Assembly (NCBI GenBank): GCA_023053545.1
Contig: JAKZAN010000145.1
Span: forward strand, 21,637-85,636
Length of the DNA: 64,000 nt
Direction: 5' to 3'
Source: Lepidurus packardi
Lineage: Eukaryota; Arthropoda; Branchiopoda; Notostraca; Triopsidae
Shown here: piece by piece, positions 33,520 through 46,300 of the stretch
Position numbering within the stretch: the stretch's first letter is position 1
How the letters are laid out: the number at the start of each line of letters is the position of its first letter
Translations under genes and position numbers: made by a program
Notes under the pieces: generated by a model
Database searches by the model: none
The model's input: only the letters and a program-made list of their open reading frames with translations
Told to the model about the DNA's origin: nothing

Positions 33520-35590
33520 CAAGGAAATAATTCACTCCGTAAGGAATTAATACAGTCCGTAAGGAATTAATTCAGTCCGTAAGGAATTAATTAAGTCCGT
33601 AAGGAATTAATTCAGTCCGTAAGGAATTAATTCTGTCCGTAAGGAATTAATTCAGTCCGTAAGGAATTAATTCAGTCCGTAAGGAATAAGTTCAGTCCGT
33701 AAGGAATTAATTCAGTCCGTAAGGAATTAATTCAGTCCGTAAGGAATTGATTCAATCCGTAAGGAATTAATTCAGTCCGTAAGGAATTATTTCAGTCCGT
33801 AATTAATTCATTCATTCCTTACGGAATTAATTAAGTCCATAAAATTCAGTCCGTAAGGAATTAATTCAGTCCGTAAGGAATTAATTAAATCCGTACGGAA
33901 TTATTTCAGACCGTAAAGAATTAATTAAGTACGTAAGGAATTAATTAAGTCCGTAAGGAATTAATTCAGTCCGTAATGAATTAATTAAGTCCGTAAGGAA
34001 TTAATTCAGTCCGTAAGGAATTAATTCAGTAAGAAAGGAATTCAATCAATCCTAAAGAATTAATTCAGTCCGTAATGAAATAATTCAGTCCATAATGAAT
34101 TAATTCAGTCCGTAAGGAATTAATTCAGTCCGTAAGGAATTAATTAAATCCGTACGGAATTAATTCAGACCGTGAAGAATTAATTAAGTACGTAAGGAAT
34201 TAATTAAGTCCGTAAGGAATTAATTCAGTCCGTAAGGAATTAATTCGGTCCGTAAGGATTTAATTCAGTCCGTAAGGTATTAATTCAGCTCATAAGGAAT
34301 AAGTTCAGTACTTAAGGAATTAATTAAGTCCGTAATGGATTAATTAAGTCCGTAATGAATTAATTCAGTCCGTATGAAATTAATTCAATCCGTAAGGAAT
34401 TAATTCAGAAGAACGGAATTCAATCAATCCTAAAGAATTAATTCAGTCAGTAAAGAAATAATTCAGTCCGAAAGGAATTAATTCAGTCCGAAAGGAATTA
34501 ATTCAGTCCGTAAGGAATTAATTCAGCCCGTAAGGAATTAATTCAGTCCGTAAGGAATTATTTCAGTCCGTAATTAATTAATTCATTCCTTACGGAATTA
34601 ATTAAGTCCATAATGAATTATTTCAGTCCGTAATTAATTCATTCATTCCTTACGGAATTAATTAAGTCCATAATGAATTAATTCAGTCCGTAAGGAATTA
34701 ATTCAGTCCGTAAGGAATTAATTAAATCCGTAAGGAATTAATTCAGACCGTAAGGAATTAATTCAGTCCGTACGGAATTATTTCAGTCCGTAATTAATTC
34801 ATTCATTCCTTACGGATTTAATTAAGTCCGTAAGGAATTAATTCAGTCCGTAAGGAATTAATTCACTCCGTAAGGAATTAATTCAGTAAGAAAGGAATTC
34901 AATCAATCCTAAAGAATTAATTCAGTCCGTAAGGAATTAATTCAGTCCGTAAGGAATTAATTCAGTCCGTAATGTAATAATTCAGTCCGTAAGTAATTAA
35001 TTCAGTCCGTAATGGATTAATTAAGTCCGTAAGGAATTAATTAAGTCCGTAAAGGAATTAATTCAGTCCGTAAGGAATTAATTCAGTCCGTAAGGAATTA
35101 ATTCAGTCCGTAAGGAATTAATTCAGTCCGTAAGGAATTAATTCAGTCCGTAAGGAATTAATTCTGTCCGTAAGGAATTAATTCAGTCCGTAATGTAATA
35201 ATTCAGTCCGTAAGGAATTAATTCAGTCCGTAAGGAATTAATTCAGTCCGTAATGTAATAATTCAGTCCGTAAGGAATTAATTCAGTCCGTAATGGATTA
35301 ATTAAGTCCGTAAGGAATTAATTAAGTCCGTAAAGGAATTAATTCAGTCCGTAAGGAATTAATTCAGTCCGTAAGGAATTAATTCAGTCCGTAAGGAATT
35401 AATTCAGTCCGTAAGGAATTAATTCAGTCCGTAAGGAATTAATTCAGTCCGTAAGGAATTAATTAAGTCCGTAAGGAATTAATTCAGTATGTAAGGAATT
35501 AATTCGGTCCGTAAGGATTTAATTCAGTCCGTAAGGTATTAATTCAGTCCGTACGGAATTAATTCAGTCCGTAAGGAATTATTTCAGTCC
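33520..35590 (+). repeat. Poorly homogenised satellite right of retroelement
   Basis: Monomers resume directly after the retroelement. The segment at 33731-33842 matches 40861-40972 at an offset of 7130. A local duplication of 281 bp is marked by GTAAAGGAATT (one extra A) at 35049 and 35330. Mixed forms of the inverted-core variant, AATTAATTAATTCATTCC near 34570 and AATTAATTCATTCATTCC near 34630, lie side by side. No gene is present. Confidence 0.78.
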
Positions 35591-38500
35591 GGAAGGAATA
35601 AGTTCAGTACGTAAGGAATTAATTCAGTCCGAAATGGATTAATTAAGTCCGTAACGAATTAATTTAGTCCGTATGAAATTAATTCAGTATGTAAGGAATT
35701 AATTAAGGAATTAATTCAGTCCGTAAGGAATTAATTCAGTCCGTAAGGAATTAATTCAGTCCGTAAGGAATTAATTCAGTCCGTAAGGAATTAATTCAGT
35801 CCGTAAGGAATTAATTCAGTCCGTAAGGAATTAATTCAGTCCGTAAGGAATTAATTCAGTCCGTAATGTAATAATTCAGTCCGTAAGGAATTAATTCAGT
35901 CCGTAAGGAATTAATTCAGTCCGTAATGTAATAATTCAGTCCGTAAGGAATTAATTCAGTCCGTAATGGATTAATTAAGTCCGTAAGGAATTAATTAAGT
36001 CTGTAAAGGAATTAATTCAGTCCGTAAGGAATTAATTCAGTTCGTAAGGAATTAATTCAGTCCGTAAGGAATTAATTCAGTCCGTAAGGAATTAATTCAG
36101 TCCGTAAGGAATTAATTAAGTCCGTAAGGAATTAATTCAGTCCGTAAGGAATTAATTCGGTCCGTAAGGATTTAATTCAGTCCGTAAAGTATTAATTCAG
36201 TCCGTACGGAATTAATTCAGTCCGTAAGGAATTATTTCAGTCCGTAAGGAATAAGTTCAGTACGTAAGGAATTAATTCAGTCCGAAATGGATCAATTAAG
36301 TCCGTAATGAATTAATTTAGTCCGTATGAAATTAATTCAGTCCGTAAGGAATTAATTAAGGAATTAATTCAGTCCGTAAGGAATTAATTCAGTCCGTAAG
36401 GAATTAATTCAGTCCGTAAGGAATTAATTCAGTCCGTAAGGAATTAATTCAGTCCGTAAGGAATTAATTCAGTCCGTAAGGAATTAATTCAGTCCGTAAG
36501 GAATTAATTCAGTAAGAAAGGAATTCAATCAATCCTGAAGAATTAATTCAGTCCGTAAGGAAATTATTCAGTCCGTAAGGAATTAATTCTGTCCGTAAGG
36601 ATTTAATTCAGTCCGTAAGGTATTAATTCAGTCCGTAAGGAATTAATTCAGTCCATAAGGAATTAATTCAGTCCGTAAGGAATAAGTTCAGTACGTAAGG
36701 AATTAGTTCAGTCCGTAATGGATTAATTAAGTGCGTAATGAATAAATTCAGTCCGTATGAAATTAATTCAGTCCGTAAGGAATTAATTAAGTCCGTAATG
36801 AATTAATTAAGTCCGTGATGAATTAATTAAGTAGGTAATGAATTAATAAAGTCCGTAATGAATTAATTAAGTCCGAAAGAAATTTATTAAGTCCGTAAGG
36901 AATTAATTAAGTCCGTAATGAATCAATTAAGTCCATAAGGAATTAATTCAGTCCGTAAGGAATTAATTAAGTCCGTAAGGAATTAATTCAGTTCGTAAGG
37001 AATTAATTCAGTGTATAAAGAATTAATTCAGTCTGTAAGGAATTAAATCAGGCCGTAGGGAATTAATTCAGTCTGTAAGGAATTAAATCAGGTCGAAAGG
37101 AATTAATTAAGTCCGTAAGAAATTGATTCAGTCCGTAAGGAATTAATTCAGCCCGTAAGGAATTAATTAAGTCCGTAATGAGTCACTTAAGTCCATACGG
37201 AATTAATTCACTCCCTAAGTAGTTAATCCAAATTCAGTCCGTAAGGAATTAATTAAGTCCGTAAGGAATTAATTCAGTCCGTATGGAATTAATTCTGTCC
37301 GTAATGGATTAATTAAGTCCGTAATGAATTAATTCAGTCCGTATGAAATTAATTCAGTCCGTAAGGAATTAATTAAGGAATTAATTCAGTCCGTAAGGAA
37401 TTCAATCAATCCTAAAGAATTATTTCAGTCCGTAAGGAAATAATTCAGTCCGTAAGGAATTAATTCAGTCCGTAAGGAATTAATTCAGTCCGTAACGAAT
37501 TAATTAAGTCCATAATGAATTAATTCAGTCCGTAAGGAATTAATTCAGTCCGTAAGGAATTAATTAAATCCGTACGGAATTAATTCAGACCGTAAGGAAT
37601 TAATTCAGTAGGTACGGAATTATTTCAGTCCGTAATTAATTCATTCATTCCTTACGGATTTAATTAAGTCTTTAAGGAATTAATTCAGTCCGTAAGGAAT
37701 TAATTCACTCCGTAAGGAATTAATTCAGTAAGAAAGGAATTCAATCAATCCTAAAGAATTAATTCAGTCCGTAAGGAAATAATTCAGTCCGTAAGGAATT
37801 AATTCAGTCCGTAAGGAATTAATTCTGTCCGTAAGGAATTAATTCAGTCCGTAATGTCATAATTCAGTCCGTAAGGAATTAATTCAGTCCGTAAGGAATT
37901 AATTCAGTCCGTAATGTAATAATTCAGTCCGTAAGGAATTAATTCAGTCCGTAATGGATTAATTAAGTCCGTAAGGAATAAGTTCAGTACGTAAGGAATT
38001 AATTCAGTCCGAAATGGATTAATTAAGTCCGTAACGAATTAATTTAGTCCGTATGAAATTAATTCAGTATGTAAGGAATTAATTAAGGAATTAATTCAGT
38101 CCGTAAGGAATTAATTCAGTCCGTAAGGAATTAATTCAGTCCGTAAGGAATTAATTCAGTCCGTAAGGAATTAATTCAGTCCGTAAGGAATTAATTCAGT
38201 CCGTAAGGAATTAATTCAGTCCGTAAGGAATTAATTCAGTCCGTAATGTAATAATTCAGTCCGTAAGGAATTAATTCAGTCCGTAAGGAATTAATTCAGT
38301 CCGTAATGTAATAATTCAGTCCGTAAGGAATTAATTCAGTCCGTAATGGATTAATTAAGTCCGTAAATAATTAATTAAGTCTGTAAAGGAATTAATTCAG
38401 TCCGTAAGGAATTAATTCAGTTCGTAAGGAATTAATTCAGTCCGTAAGGAATTAATTCAGTCCGTAAGGAATTAATTCAGTCCGTAAGGAATTAATTAAG

Positions 38501-40350
38501 TCCGTAAGGAATTAATTCAGTCCGTAAGGAATTAATTCGGTCCGTAAGGATTTAATTCAGTCCGTAAAGTATTAATTCAGTCCGTACGGAATTAATTCAG
38601 TCCGTAAGGAATTATTTCAGTCCGTAAGGAATAAGTTCAGTACGTAAGGAATTAATTCAGTCCGAAATGGATCAATTAAGTCCGTAATGAATTAATTTAG
38701 TCCGTATGAAATTAATTCAGTCCGTAAGGAATTAATTAAGGAATTAATTCAGTCCGTAAGGAATTAATTCAGTCCGTAAGGAATTAATTCAGTCCGTAAG
38801 GAATTAATTCAGTCCGTAAGGAATTAATTCAGTCCGTAAGGAATTAATTCAGTCCGTAAGGAATTAATTCAGTCCGTAAGGAATTAATTCAGTAAGAAAG
38901 GAATTCAATCAATCCTGAAGAATTAATTCAGTCCGTAAGGAAATTATTCAGTCCGTAAGGAATTAATTCTGTCCGTAAGGATTTAATTCAGTCCGTAAGG
39001 TATTAATTCAGTCCGTAAGGAATTAATTCAGTCCATAAGGAATTAATTCAGTCCGTAAGGAATAAGTTCAGTACGTAAGGAATTAGTTCAGTCCGTAATG
39101 GATTAATTAAGTGCGTAATGAATAAATTCAGTCCGTATGAAATTAATTCAGTCCGTAAGGAATTAATTAAGTCCGTAATGAATTAATTAAGTCCGTGATG
39201 AATTAATTAAGTAGGTAATGAATTAATAAAGTCCGTAATGAATTAATTAAGTCCGAAAGAAATTTATTAAGTCCGTAAGGAATTAATTAAGTCCGTAATG
39301 AATCAATTAAGTCCATAAGGAATTAATTCAGTCCGTAAGGAATTAATTAAGTCCGTAAGGAATTAATTCAGTTCGTAAGGAATTAATTCAGTGTATAAAG
39401 AATTAATTCAGTCTGTAAGGAATTAAATCAGGCCGTAGGGAATTAATTCAGTCTGTAAGGAATTAAATCAGGTCGAAAGGAATTAATTAAGTCCGTAAGA
39501 AATTGATTCAGTCCGTAAGGAATTAATTCAGCCCGTAAGGAATTAATTAAGTCCGTAATGAGTCACTTAAGTCCATACGGAATTAATTCACTCCCTAAGT
39601 AGTTAATCCAAATTCAGTCCGTAAGGAATTAATTAAGTCCGTAAGGAATTAATTCAGTCCGTATGGAATTAATTCTGTCCGTAATGGATTAATTAAGTCC
39701 GTAATGAATTAATTCAGTCCGTATGAAATTAATTCAGTCCGTAAGGAATTAATTAAGGAATTAATTCAGTCCGTAAGGAATTCAATCAATCCTAAAGAAT
39801 TATTTCAGTCCGTAAGGAAATAATTCAGTCCGTAAGGAATTAATTCAGTCCGTAAGGAATTAATTCAGTCCGTAACGAATTAATTAAGTCCATAATGAAT
39901 TAATTCAGTCCGTAAGGAATTAATTCAGTCCGTAAGGAATTAATTAAATCCGTACGGAATTAATTCAGACCGTAAGGAATTAATTCAGTAGGTACGGAAT
40001 TATTTCAGTCCGTAATTAATTCATTCATTCCTTACGGATTTAATTAAGTCCTTAAGGAATTAATTCAGTCCGTAAGGAATTAATTCACTCCGTAAGGAAT
40101 TAATTCAGTAAGAAAGGAATTCAATCAATCCTAAAGAATTAATTCAGTCCGTAAGGAAATAATTCAGTCCGTAAGGAATTAATTCAGTCCGTAAGGAATT
40201 AATTCTGTCCGTAAGGAATTAATTCAGTCCGTAATGTCATAATTCAGTCCGTAAGGAATTAATTCAGTCCGTAAGGAATTAATTCAGTCCGTAATGTAAT
40301 AATTCAGTCCGTAAGGAATTAATTCAGTCCGTAATGGATTAATTAAGTCC
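35591..40350 (+). repeat. Higher-order repeat, 2380 bp x 2
   Basis: Adjacent copies at about 35591-37970 and 37971-40350. The private dimer variant AATCCTGAAG (36531/38911), CAGTATGTAAGG (35685/38065) and GTAATGTCAT (37851/40231) are each 2380 bp apart, and the junction monomer GAATAAGTTCAGTACG restarts at 37974. Small differences exist, such as GGAAGG at 35591 against GTAAGG at 37971. The period is exactly 119 monomers. Confidence 0.93.
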
Positions 40351-43330
40351 GTAAGGAATTAATTCAGTCCGTACGAAATTAAATCAGTCCGTAAGGAATT
40401 CATTCAGTCCGTAAGGAATTAATTCAGTAAGAAAGGAATTCAATCAATCCTAAAGAATTAATTCAGTCCGTGAGGAACTAATTCAGTCCGTAAGGAATTA
40501 ATTCAGTCCGTAAGGAATTAATTCAGTCCATAAGGAATTAATTCAGTCCGTAAGGAATTAATTCAGTCCGTAAGGAATTAATTAAATCCGTACGGAATTA
40601 ATTCAGTCCGTAAGGAATTAATTTAGTCCGTAAGGATTTAATTCAGTCCGTAAGGTATTAATTAAGTCCGTAAGGAATTAATTCAGTCCGTAAGGAATAA
40701 GTTCAGTACGTAAGGAATTAATTAAGTCCGTAATGGATTAATTCAGTTCGTATGAAATTAATTCAGTCCGTAACTAATTAATTCAGCAAGTAAGGAATTC
40801 AATCAATCATAAAGAATTAATTCAGTCCGTAATGGATTAATTAAGTCCGTAATGAGTTAATTCAGTCCGTAAGGAATTGATTCAATCCGTAAGGAATTAA
40901 TTCAGTCCGTAAGGAATTATTTCAGTCCGTAATTAATTCATTCATTCCTTACGGAATTAATTAAGTCCATAATGAAATAATTCAGTCCGTAAGGAATTAA
41001 TTCAGTCCGTAAGGAATTAATTAAGTCCGTAAGGAATTAATTCAGTCCGTAATGAAATCATTAAGTAAGTAAGGAATTAATTAAGTACGTAAGGAATTAA
41101 TTCAGTCCGTAAGGATTTCATTCAGTCCGTAAGGAATTAATTCAGTCCGTAAGGAATTAATTAAATCCGTAAGGAATTAATTCAGACCGTAAGGAATTAA
41201 TTCAGTCCGTACGGAATTATTTCAGTCCGTAATTAATTCATTCATTCCTTACGGATTTAATTAAGTCCGTAAGGAATTAATTCAGTCCGTAAGGAATTAA
41301 TTCGGTCCGTAAGGATTTAATTCAGTCCGTAAAGTATTAATTCAGTCCGTACGGAATTAATTCAGTCCGTAAGGAATTAATTCAGTCCGTAAGGAATTAA
41401 TTCAGTCCGTAAGGAATTAATTCAGTCCGTAAGGAATTAATTCAGTCCGTAAGGAATTAATTCAGTAAGAAAGGAATTCAATCAATCCTGAAGAATTAAT
41501 TCAGTCCGTAAGGAAATTATTCAGTCCGTAAGGAATTAATTCTGTCCGTAAGGATTTAATTCAGTCCGTAAGGTATTAATTCAGCCCGTAAGGAATTAAT
41601 TCAGTCCATAAGGAATTAATTCAGTCCGTAAGGAATAAGTTCAGTACGTAAGGAATTAGTTCAGTCCGTAATGGATTAATTAAGTCCGTAATGAATAAAT
41701 TCAGTCCGTATGAAATTAATTCAGTCCGTAAGGAATTAATTAAGTCCGTAATGAATTAATTAAGTCCGTGATGAATTAATTAAGTCCGTAATGAATTAAT
41801 AAAGTCCGTAATGAATTAATTAAGTCCGAAAGAAATTTATTAAGTCCGTAAGGAATTAATTAAGTCCGTAATGAATCAATTAAGTCCATAAGGAATTAAT
41901 TCAGTCCGTAAGGAATTAATTAAGTCCGTAAGGAATTAATTCAGTTCGTAAGGAATTAATTCAGTGTATAAAGAATTAATTCAGTCTGTAAGGAATTAAA
42001 TCAGGCCGTAGGGAATTAATTCAGTCTGTAAGGAATTAAATCAGGTCGAAAGGAATTAATTAAGTCCGTAAGAAATTGATTCAGTCCGTAAGGAATTAAT
42101 TCAGCCCGTAAGGAATTAATTAAGTCCGTAATGAGTCACTTAAGTCCATACGGAATTAATTCACTCCCTAAGTAGTTAATCCAAATTCAGTCCGTAAGGA
42201 ATTAATTAAGTCCGTAAGGAATTAATTCAGTCCGTATGGAATTAATTCTGTCCGTAATGGATTAATTAAGTCCGTAATGAATTAATTCAGTCCGTATGAA
42301 ATTAATTCAGTCCGTAAGGAATTAATTAAGGAATTAATTCAGTCCGTAAGGAATTCAATCAATCCTAAAGAATTATTTCAGTCCGTAAGGAAATAATTCA
42401 GTCCGTAAGGAATTAATTCAGTCCGTAAGGAATTAATTCAGTCCGTAACGAATTAATTAAGTCCATAATGAATTAATTCAGTCCGTAAGGAATTAATTCA
42501 GTCCGTAAGGAATTAATTAAATCCGTACGGAATTAATTCAGACCGTAAGGAATTAATTCAGTAGGTACGGAATTATTTCAGTCCGTAATTAATTCATTCA
42601 TTCCTTACGGATTTAATTAAGTCCTTAAGGAATTAATTCAGTCCGTAAGGAATTAATTCACTCCGTAAGGAATTAATTCAGTAAGAAAGGAATTCAATCA
42701 ATCCTAAAGAATTAATTCAGTCCGTAAGGAAATAATTCAGTCCGTAAGGAATTAATTCAGTCCGTAAGGAATTAATTCTGTCCGTAAGGAATTAATTCAG
42801 TCCGTAATGTCATAATTCAGTCCGTAAGGAATTAATTCAGTCCGTAAGGAATTAATTCAGTCCGTAATGTAATAATTCAGTCCGTAAGGAATTAATTCAG
42901 TCCGTAATGGATTAATTAAGTCCGTAAGGAATTAATTCAGTCCGTACGAAATTAAATCAGTCCGTAAGGAATTCATTCAGTCCGTAAGGAATTAATTCAG
43001 TAAGAAAGGAATTCAATCAATCCTAAAGAATTAATTCAGTCCGTGAGGAACTAATTCAGTCCGTAAGGAATTAATTCAGTCCGTAAGGAATTAATTCAGT
43101 CCATAAGGAATTAATTCAGTACGTAAGGAATTAATTCAGTCCGTAAGGAATTAATTAAATCCGTACGGAATTAATTCAGTCCGTAAGGAATTAATTTAGT
43201 CCGTAAGGATTTAATTCAGTCCGTAAGGTATTAATTAAGTCCGTAAGGAATTAATTCAGTCCGTAAGGAATAAGTTCAGTACGTAAGGAATTAATTAAGT
43301 CCGTAATGGATTAATTCAGTTCGTATGAAA
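40351..43330 (+). repeat. Third copy of the 2380-bp repeat, displaced by 2573
   Basis: AATCCTGAAG at 41484 and GTAATGTCAT at 42804 lie 2573 bp after their counterparts at 38911 and 40231, so roughly 41355-43328 repeats 38782-40755. The extra 193 bp come from sequence at about 40756-41354 that instead resembles the retroelement flanks: 40764-40871 equals 30575-30682 and 40861-40972 equals 33731-33842. No gene is present. Confidence 0.85.
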
Positions 43331-46300
43331 TTAATTCAGTCCGTAAGGAATTAATTCAGTCCGTAAGGAATTAATTCAGTACGAACGGAATTCAATCAAT
43401 CCTAAAGAATTAATTCAGTCCGTAAGGAAATAATTCAGTCCGTAAGGAAATAATTCAGTCCGTAAGGAAATAATTCAGTCCGTAAGGAATTAATTCAGTC
43501 CGTTAGGAATTAATTCAGTCCGTAACGAATTAATTAAGTCCATAATGAATTAATTCAGTCCGTAAGGAATTAATTCAGTCCGTAAGAATTACTTTAGTCC
43601 GTAAGGAATTAATTAAGTCCGTAAGGAATTAATTAAGTCCGTAAGGAATTAATTCAGTCCGTAAGGAATTAATTCAGTCCGTAGCGAATTAATTAAGTCC
43701 ATAATAAATTAATTCAGTCCGTAAGGAATTAATTCAGTCCGTAAGGAATTAATTTAGTCCGTAAGGAATTAATTAAGTCCGTAAGGATTTAATTCAGTCC
43801 GTAAGGTATTAATTCAGTCCGTAAGGAGTTAATTCAGTCCGTAAGGAATTAATTCAGTCCGTAAGGAATAACTTCAGTACGTAAGGAAATAATTCAGTCC
43901 GTAATGGATTAATTAAGTCCGTAATGAATTAATTCAGTCCGTATGAAATTAATTCAGTCCGTAAGGAATTAATTAAGGAATTAATTCAGTCCGTAAGGAA
44001 TTAATTCAGTAAGAACGGAATTCAATCAATCCTAAAGAATTAATTCAGTCCGTAAGGAAATAATTCAGTCCGTAAGGAATTAATTCAGTCCGTAAGGAAT
44101 TAATTCAGTCCATAAGGAATTAATTCAGTCCGTAAGGAATTAATTCAGACCGTAAGGAAATAATTAAGTCCGTAAGGAATTAATTCAGTCCGTAAGGAAT
44201 TAATTCAGTCCGTAATGAATTAATTCAGTCCGTAAGGAATTAATTTAGTCCGTAAGAAATTAATTAACTCCGTAAGGAATTAATTAAGTCCGTAAGGAAT
44301 TAATTAAGTCCGTAAGGAATTAATTAAGTCCGTAAGGAATTAATTCAGTCCGTAAGGTATTAATTCAGTCCGTAAGGAATTAATTAAGTTCGTAAGGAAT
44401 TAGTTCATTCCGTAAGAAATTAATTCAGTCCGTAATGGATTATTTCAGTCCGTAATTAATTAATTCAGTCCGTAAGGAATTATTTCAGTCCGTAATTAAT
44501 TCATTCATTCCTTACGGAATTAATTAAGTCCATAATGAATTAATTCAGTCCGTAAGGAATTAATTAAATCCGTACGGAATTAATTCAGTACGTAAGGAAT
44601 TAATTCAGTCCGTAACGAATTAATTAAGTCCATAATGAATTAATTCAGTCCGTAAGGAATTAATTCAGTCCGTAAGGAATTAATTAAATCCGTACGGAAT
44701 TAATTCAGACCGTAAGGAATTAATTCAGTCCGTAAAGAATGAATTCCGTCCGTAAGGAATTAGTAAGGTATGTAAGGAATTAATTCAGTCCGTAAGGAAT
44801 CAATTCAGTCCGTAATGAATTAATTCAGTCCGTAAGGAATTAATTTACTCCGTAAGGAATTAATTAAGTCCGTAAAGAATTAATTCAGTCCGTAAGGAAT
44901 TAATTCAGTCCGTAAGGAATTAATTCTGTCCGTAAGGATTTAATTCATTCCGTAAGGTATTAATTCTGTCCGTAAGGAATTAATTCAGTCCGTAGTTAAT
45001 TCATTCCTTACGGAAATAATTCAGTCCGTAAGGAATTAATTAAGTCCGTAAGGAATTAATGCAGTCCGTAAGGAATTAATGCAGTCCGTAAGGAATTAAT
45101 GCAGTCCGTAAGGAATTAATTCTGTCCGTAAGGATTTAATTCAGTCCGTAAGGTATTAATTCAGTCCGTAAGGAATTAATTCAGTCCGTAAGTAATTAAT
45201 TCAGTCCGTAAGGAATTAATTCAATAAGAAAGGAATTCAATCAATCCTAAAGAATTAATTCAGTCCGTAAGGAATTAATTAAGTCCGAAAGGAATTAATT
45301 AAGTCCGTAAGGAATTAATTAAGTCCGTAATGAATCAATTAAGTCCATAAGGAATTAATTCAGTCCGTAAGGAATTAATTAAGTCCGTAAGGAATTAATT
45401 CAGTTCGTAAAGAATTAATTTAGTCCGTAAGGAATTTATATGAGTCCGTAAGGAATTAATTAAGTCCGTAAGGAATTAATTAAGTTCGTAAGGAATTAAT
45501 TCAGTGTATAAAAAATTAATTCAGTCTGTAAGGAATTAAATCAGGCCGTAGGGAATTAATTCAGTCTGTAAGGAATTAAATCAGGTCGAAAGGAATTAAT
45601 TAAGTCCGTAAGAAATTGATTCAGTCCGTAAGGAATTAATTCAGCCCGTAAGGAATTAATTAAGTCCGTAATGAGTCACTTAAGTCCATACGGAATTAAT
45701 TCACTCCCTAAGTAGTTAATACAAATTCAGTCCGTAAGGAATTAATTAAGTCCGTAAGGAATTAATTCAGTCCGTATGGAATTAATTCTGTCCGTAATGG
45801 ATTAATTAAGTCCGTAATTAATTAATTCAGTCCGTATGAAATTAATTCAGTCCGTAAGGAATTAATTAAGGAATTAATTCAGTCCGTAAGGAATTCAATC
45901 AATCCTAAAGAATTATTTCAGTCCGTAAGGAAATAATTCAGTCCGTAAGGAATTAATTCAATCCGTAAGGAATTAATTCAGTCCGTAACGAATTAATTAA
46001 GTCCATAATGAATTAATTCAGTCTATAAGGAATTAATTCAGTCCGTAAGGAATTAATTAAATCCGTACGGAATTAATTCAGACCGTAAGGAATTAATTCA
46101 GTAGGTACGGAATTATTTCAGTCCGTAATTAATTCATTCATTCCTTACGGATTTAATTAAGTCCTTAAGGAATTAATTCAGTCCGTAAGGAATTAATTCA
46201 GTAAGAAAGGAATTCAATCAATCCTAAAGAATTAATTCAGTCCGTAAGGAAATAATTCAGTCCGTAAGGAATTAATTCAGTCCGTAAGGAATTAATTCTG

